Of a stretch of 7,037 bases of DNA, positions 6,770 through 7,037 are shown in pieces. The DNA is taken from the NCBI GenBank assembly GCA_028279155.1, contig JANQST010000529.1, positions 1 through 7,037 on the forward strand, written 5' to 3'. Under the pieces are notes generated by a model. The model was not told the origin of the DNA, did no database searches, and saw nothing but the letters and a program-made list of their open reading frames with translations. Every line of letters begins with the position of its first letter. Position 1 is the stretch's first letter. Position numbers and translations under genes: made by a program. The DNA comes from Cyclobacteriaceae bacterium (GTDB taxonomy: Bacteria > Bacteroidota > Bacteroidia > Cytophagales > Cyclobacteriaceae).

Positions 6770-6777
6770 TACTTGTG
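6770..6777 (+). promoter_or_regulatory. Possible -7 promoter element for the downstream lipoprotein gene
   Basis: TACTTGTG matches the Bacteroidetes -7 consensus TAnnTTTG at five of six fixed positions and lies 30 bp before the ATG at 6808. No -33 TTTG is seen. The match is weak and could be chance; read-through from the upstream operon is the alternative source of transcription. Confidence 0.25.
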
Positions 6778-6807
6778 TGTGATAGAGTCAAATCAAGAAG
6801 TTGAATA

Positions 6808-7037
6808 ATGAACAAAATGAAAAATATCATGAAAAAGATAAATTTCTTAACACTTATTTTATTGGTGACGCTGCTTTTGTTTTCAGTGTCATGCGACGAC
6901 TCTATCGACACTCCAGCCCCAGGAGCAAACATCCTTCCTGAGCGCTTCTCGATAGACATACCTGAATCCATTGCTAACCCTGACGCTGCTAGTGGACGGT
7001 TGGCCGGAAGAACAGCAGAGGACCTTAACGGGAACGA
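6808..7037 (+). CDS. Hypothetical lipoprotein, N-terminal part
   Basis: The frame from the ATG at 6808 is open to the window edge (76 full codons), so the C-terminus is missing. The N-terminus is a signal peptide with several lysines (MNKMKNIMKK), a hydrophobic stretch LTLILLVTLLLFSVSC, and a lipidated cysteine at residue 29. The next residues are DDSID, acidic as in surface-exported Bacteroidetes lipoproteins. The mature part begins with a Pro-rich linker (TPAPGANILPERFSIDIPES) and continues into GRLAGRTAEDLNGNE. I do not recognise a domain in the visible part. Alternative in-frame starts are Met4 (6817) and Met8 (6829); the latter also leaves a good signal peptide, MKKINFLTLILL. The gene lies 117 bp after the DUF4249 gene on the same strand, so it may belong to the same functional group, either by read-through or from its own promoter. 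Confidence 0.8.
   Translation, partial: MNKMKNIMKKINFLTLILLVTLLLFSVSCDDSIDTPAPGANILPERFSIDIPESIANPDAASGRLAGRTAEDLNGN

Noticed and set aside
6781..6906. Nine-base complementarity between the leader (GATAGAGTC, 6781-6789) and the coding region (GACTCTATC, 6898-6906) of the last lipoprotein gene
   Set aside because: A 9-base match in about 250 bases is not rare, the loop would be over 100 bases, and it does not cover the start codon.
1..7037. CRISPR array, tRNA/rRNA genes, insertion sequence or phage attachment site
   Set aside because: No regularly spaced repeats, cloverleaf-like sequence, transposase-like translation or terminal inverted repeats were found on either strand.

Overview
The window looks like a chromosomal segment of a Bacteroidota (Bacteroidetes) bacterium, perhaps a marine Cytophagales or related lineage; that finer placement is inference. 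The supporting signs are a BshB1-type bacillithiol enzyme, a FecI-type sigma / FecR anti-sigma pair in front of a TonB-dependent receptor with STN and carboxypeptidase-regulatory-like N-terminal domains, a DUF4249 lipoprotein, matches to the Bacteroidetes -7 promoter element TAnnTTTG, weak Shine-Dalgarno sequences and AT-rich DNA.

Layout. At the left edge (1-250, minus strand) is the first 83 codons of a PIG-L/LmbE deacetylase, most likely BshB1. A 184-bp divergent intergenic region follows; it holds a 35-bp dyad made of two GTAG-N4-CTAC sites just ahead of a GNAT acetyltransferase gene (435-929, plus). The GNAT gene converges on a DUF4136-type lipoprotein gene (926-1543, minus), and the two stop codons share one CTAG. 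The 199-bp divergent region 1544-1742 holds a good -7 element for each flanking gene.

From 1743 to 6690 lies a tight four-gene plus-strand operon: ECF sigma factor (TTG start), FecR-type anti-sigma factor, 862-residue TonB-dependent receptor, and DUF4249 lipoprotein. The gaps are 7 bp, 7 bp and a 4-bp overlap. After a 117-bp gap with a weak terminator-like hairpin, a further lipoprotein gene (6808 onward) runs off the right edge.

How it likely works: the four-gene operon reads as a cell-surface signalling and uptake cassette. A ligand bound by the outer-membrane receptor and its DUF4249 lipoprotein would be reported through the receptor's periplasmic STN domain to the C-terminal domain of the FecR-like protein, which releases or activates the sigma factor. 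The ligand cannot be read from sequence, and there is no SusD-like gene or degradative enzyme in the window. The parts belong to known families. The points most worth a second look are the GNAT operator-like dyad, the TTG start with a very short leader for the sigma gene, the similar sequence pattern in the FecR C-terminus and receptor STN domain, and the unidentified terminal lipoprotein. I see no clear evidence of a wholly new system.
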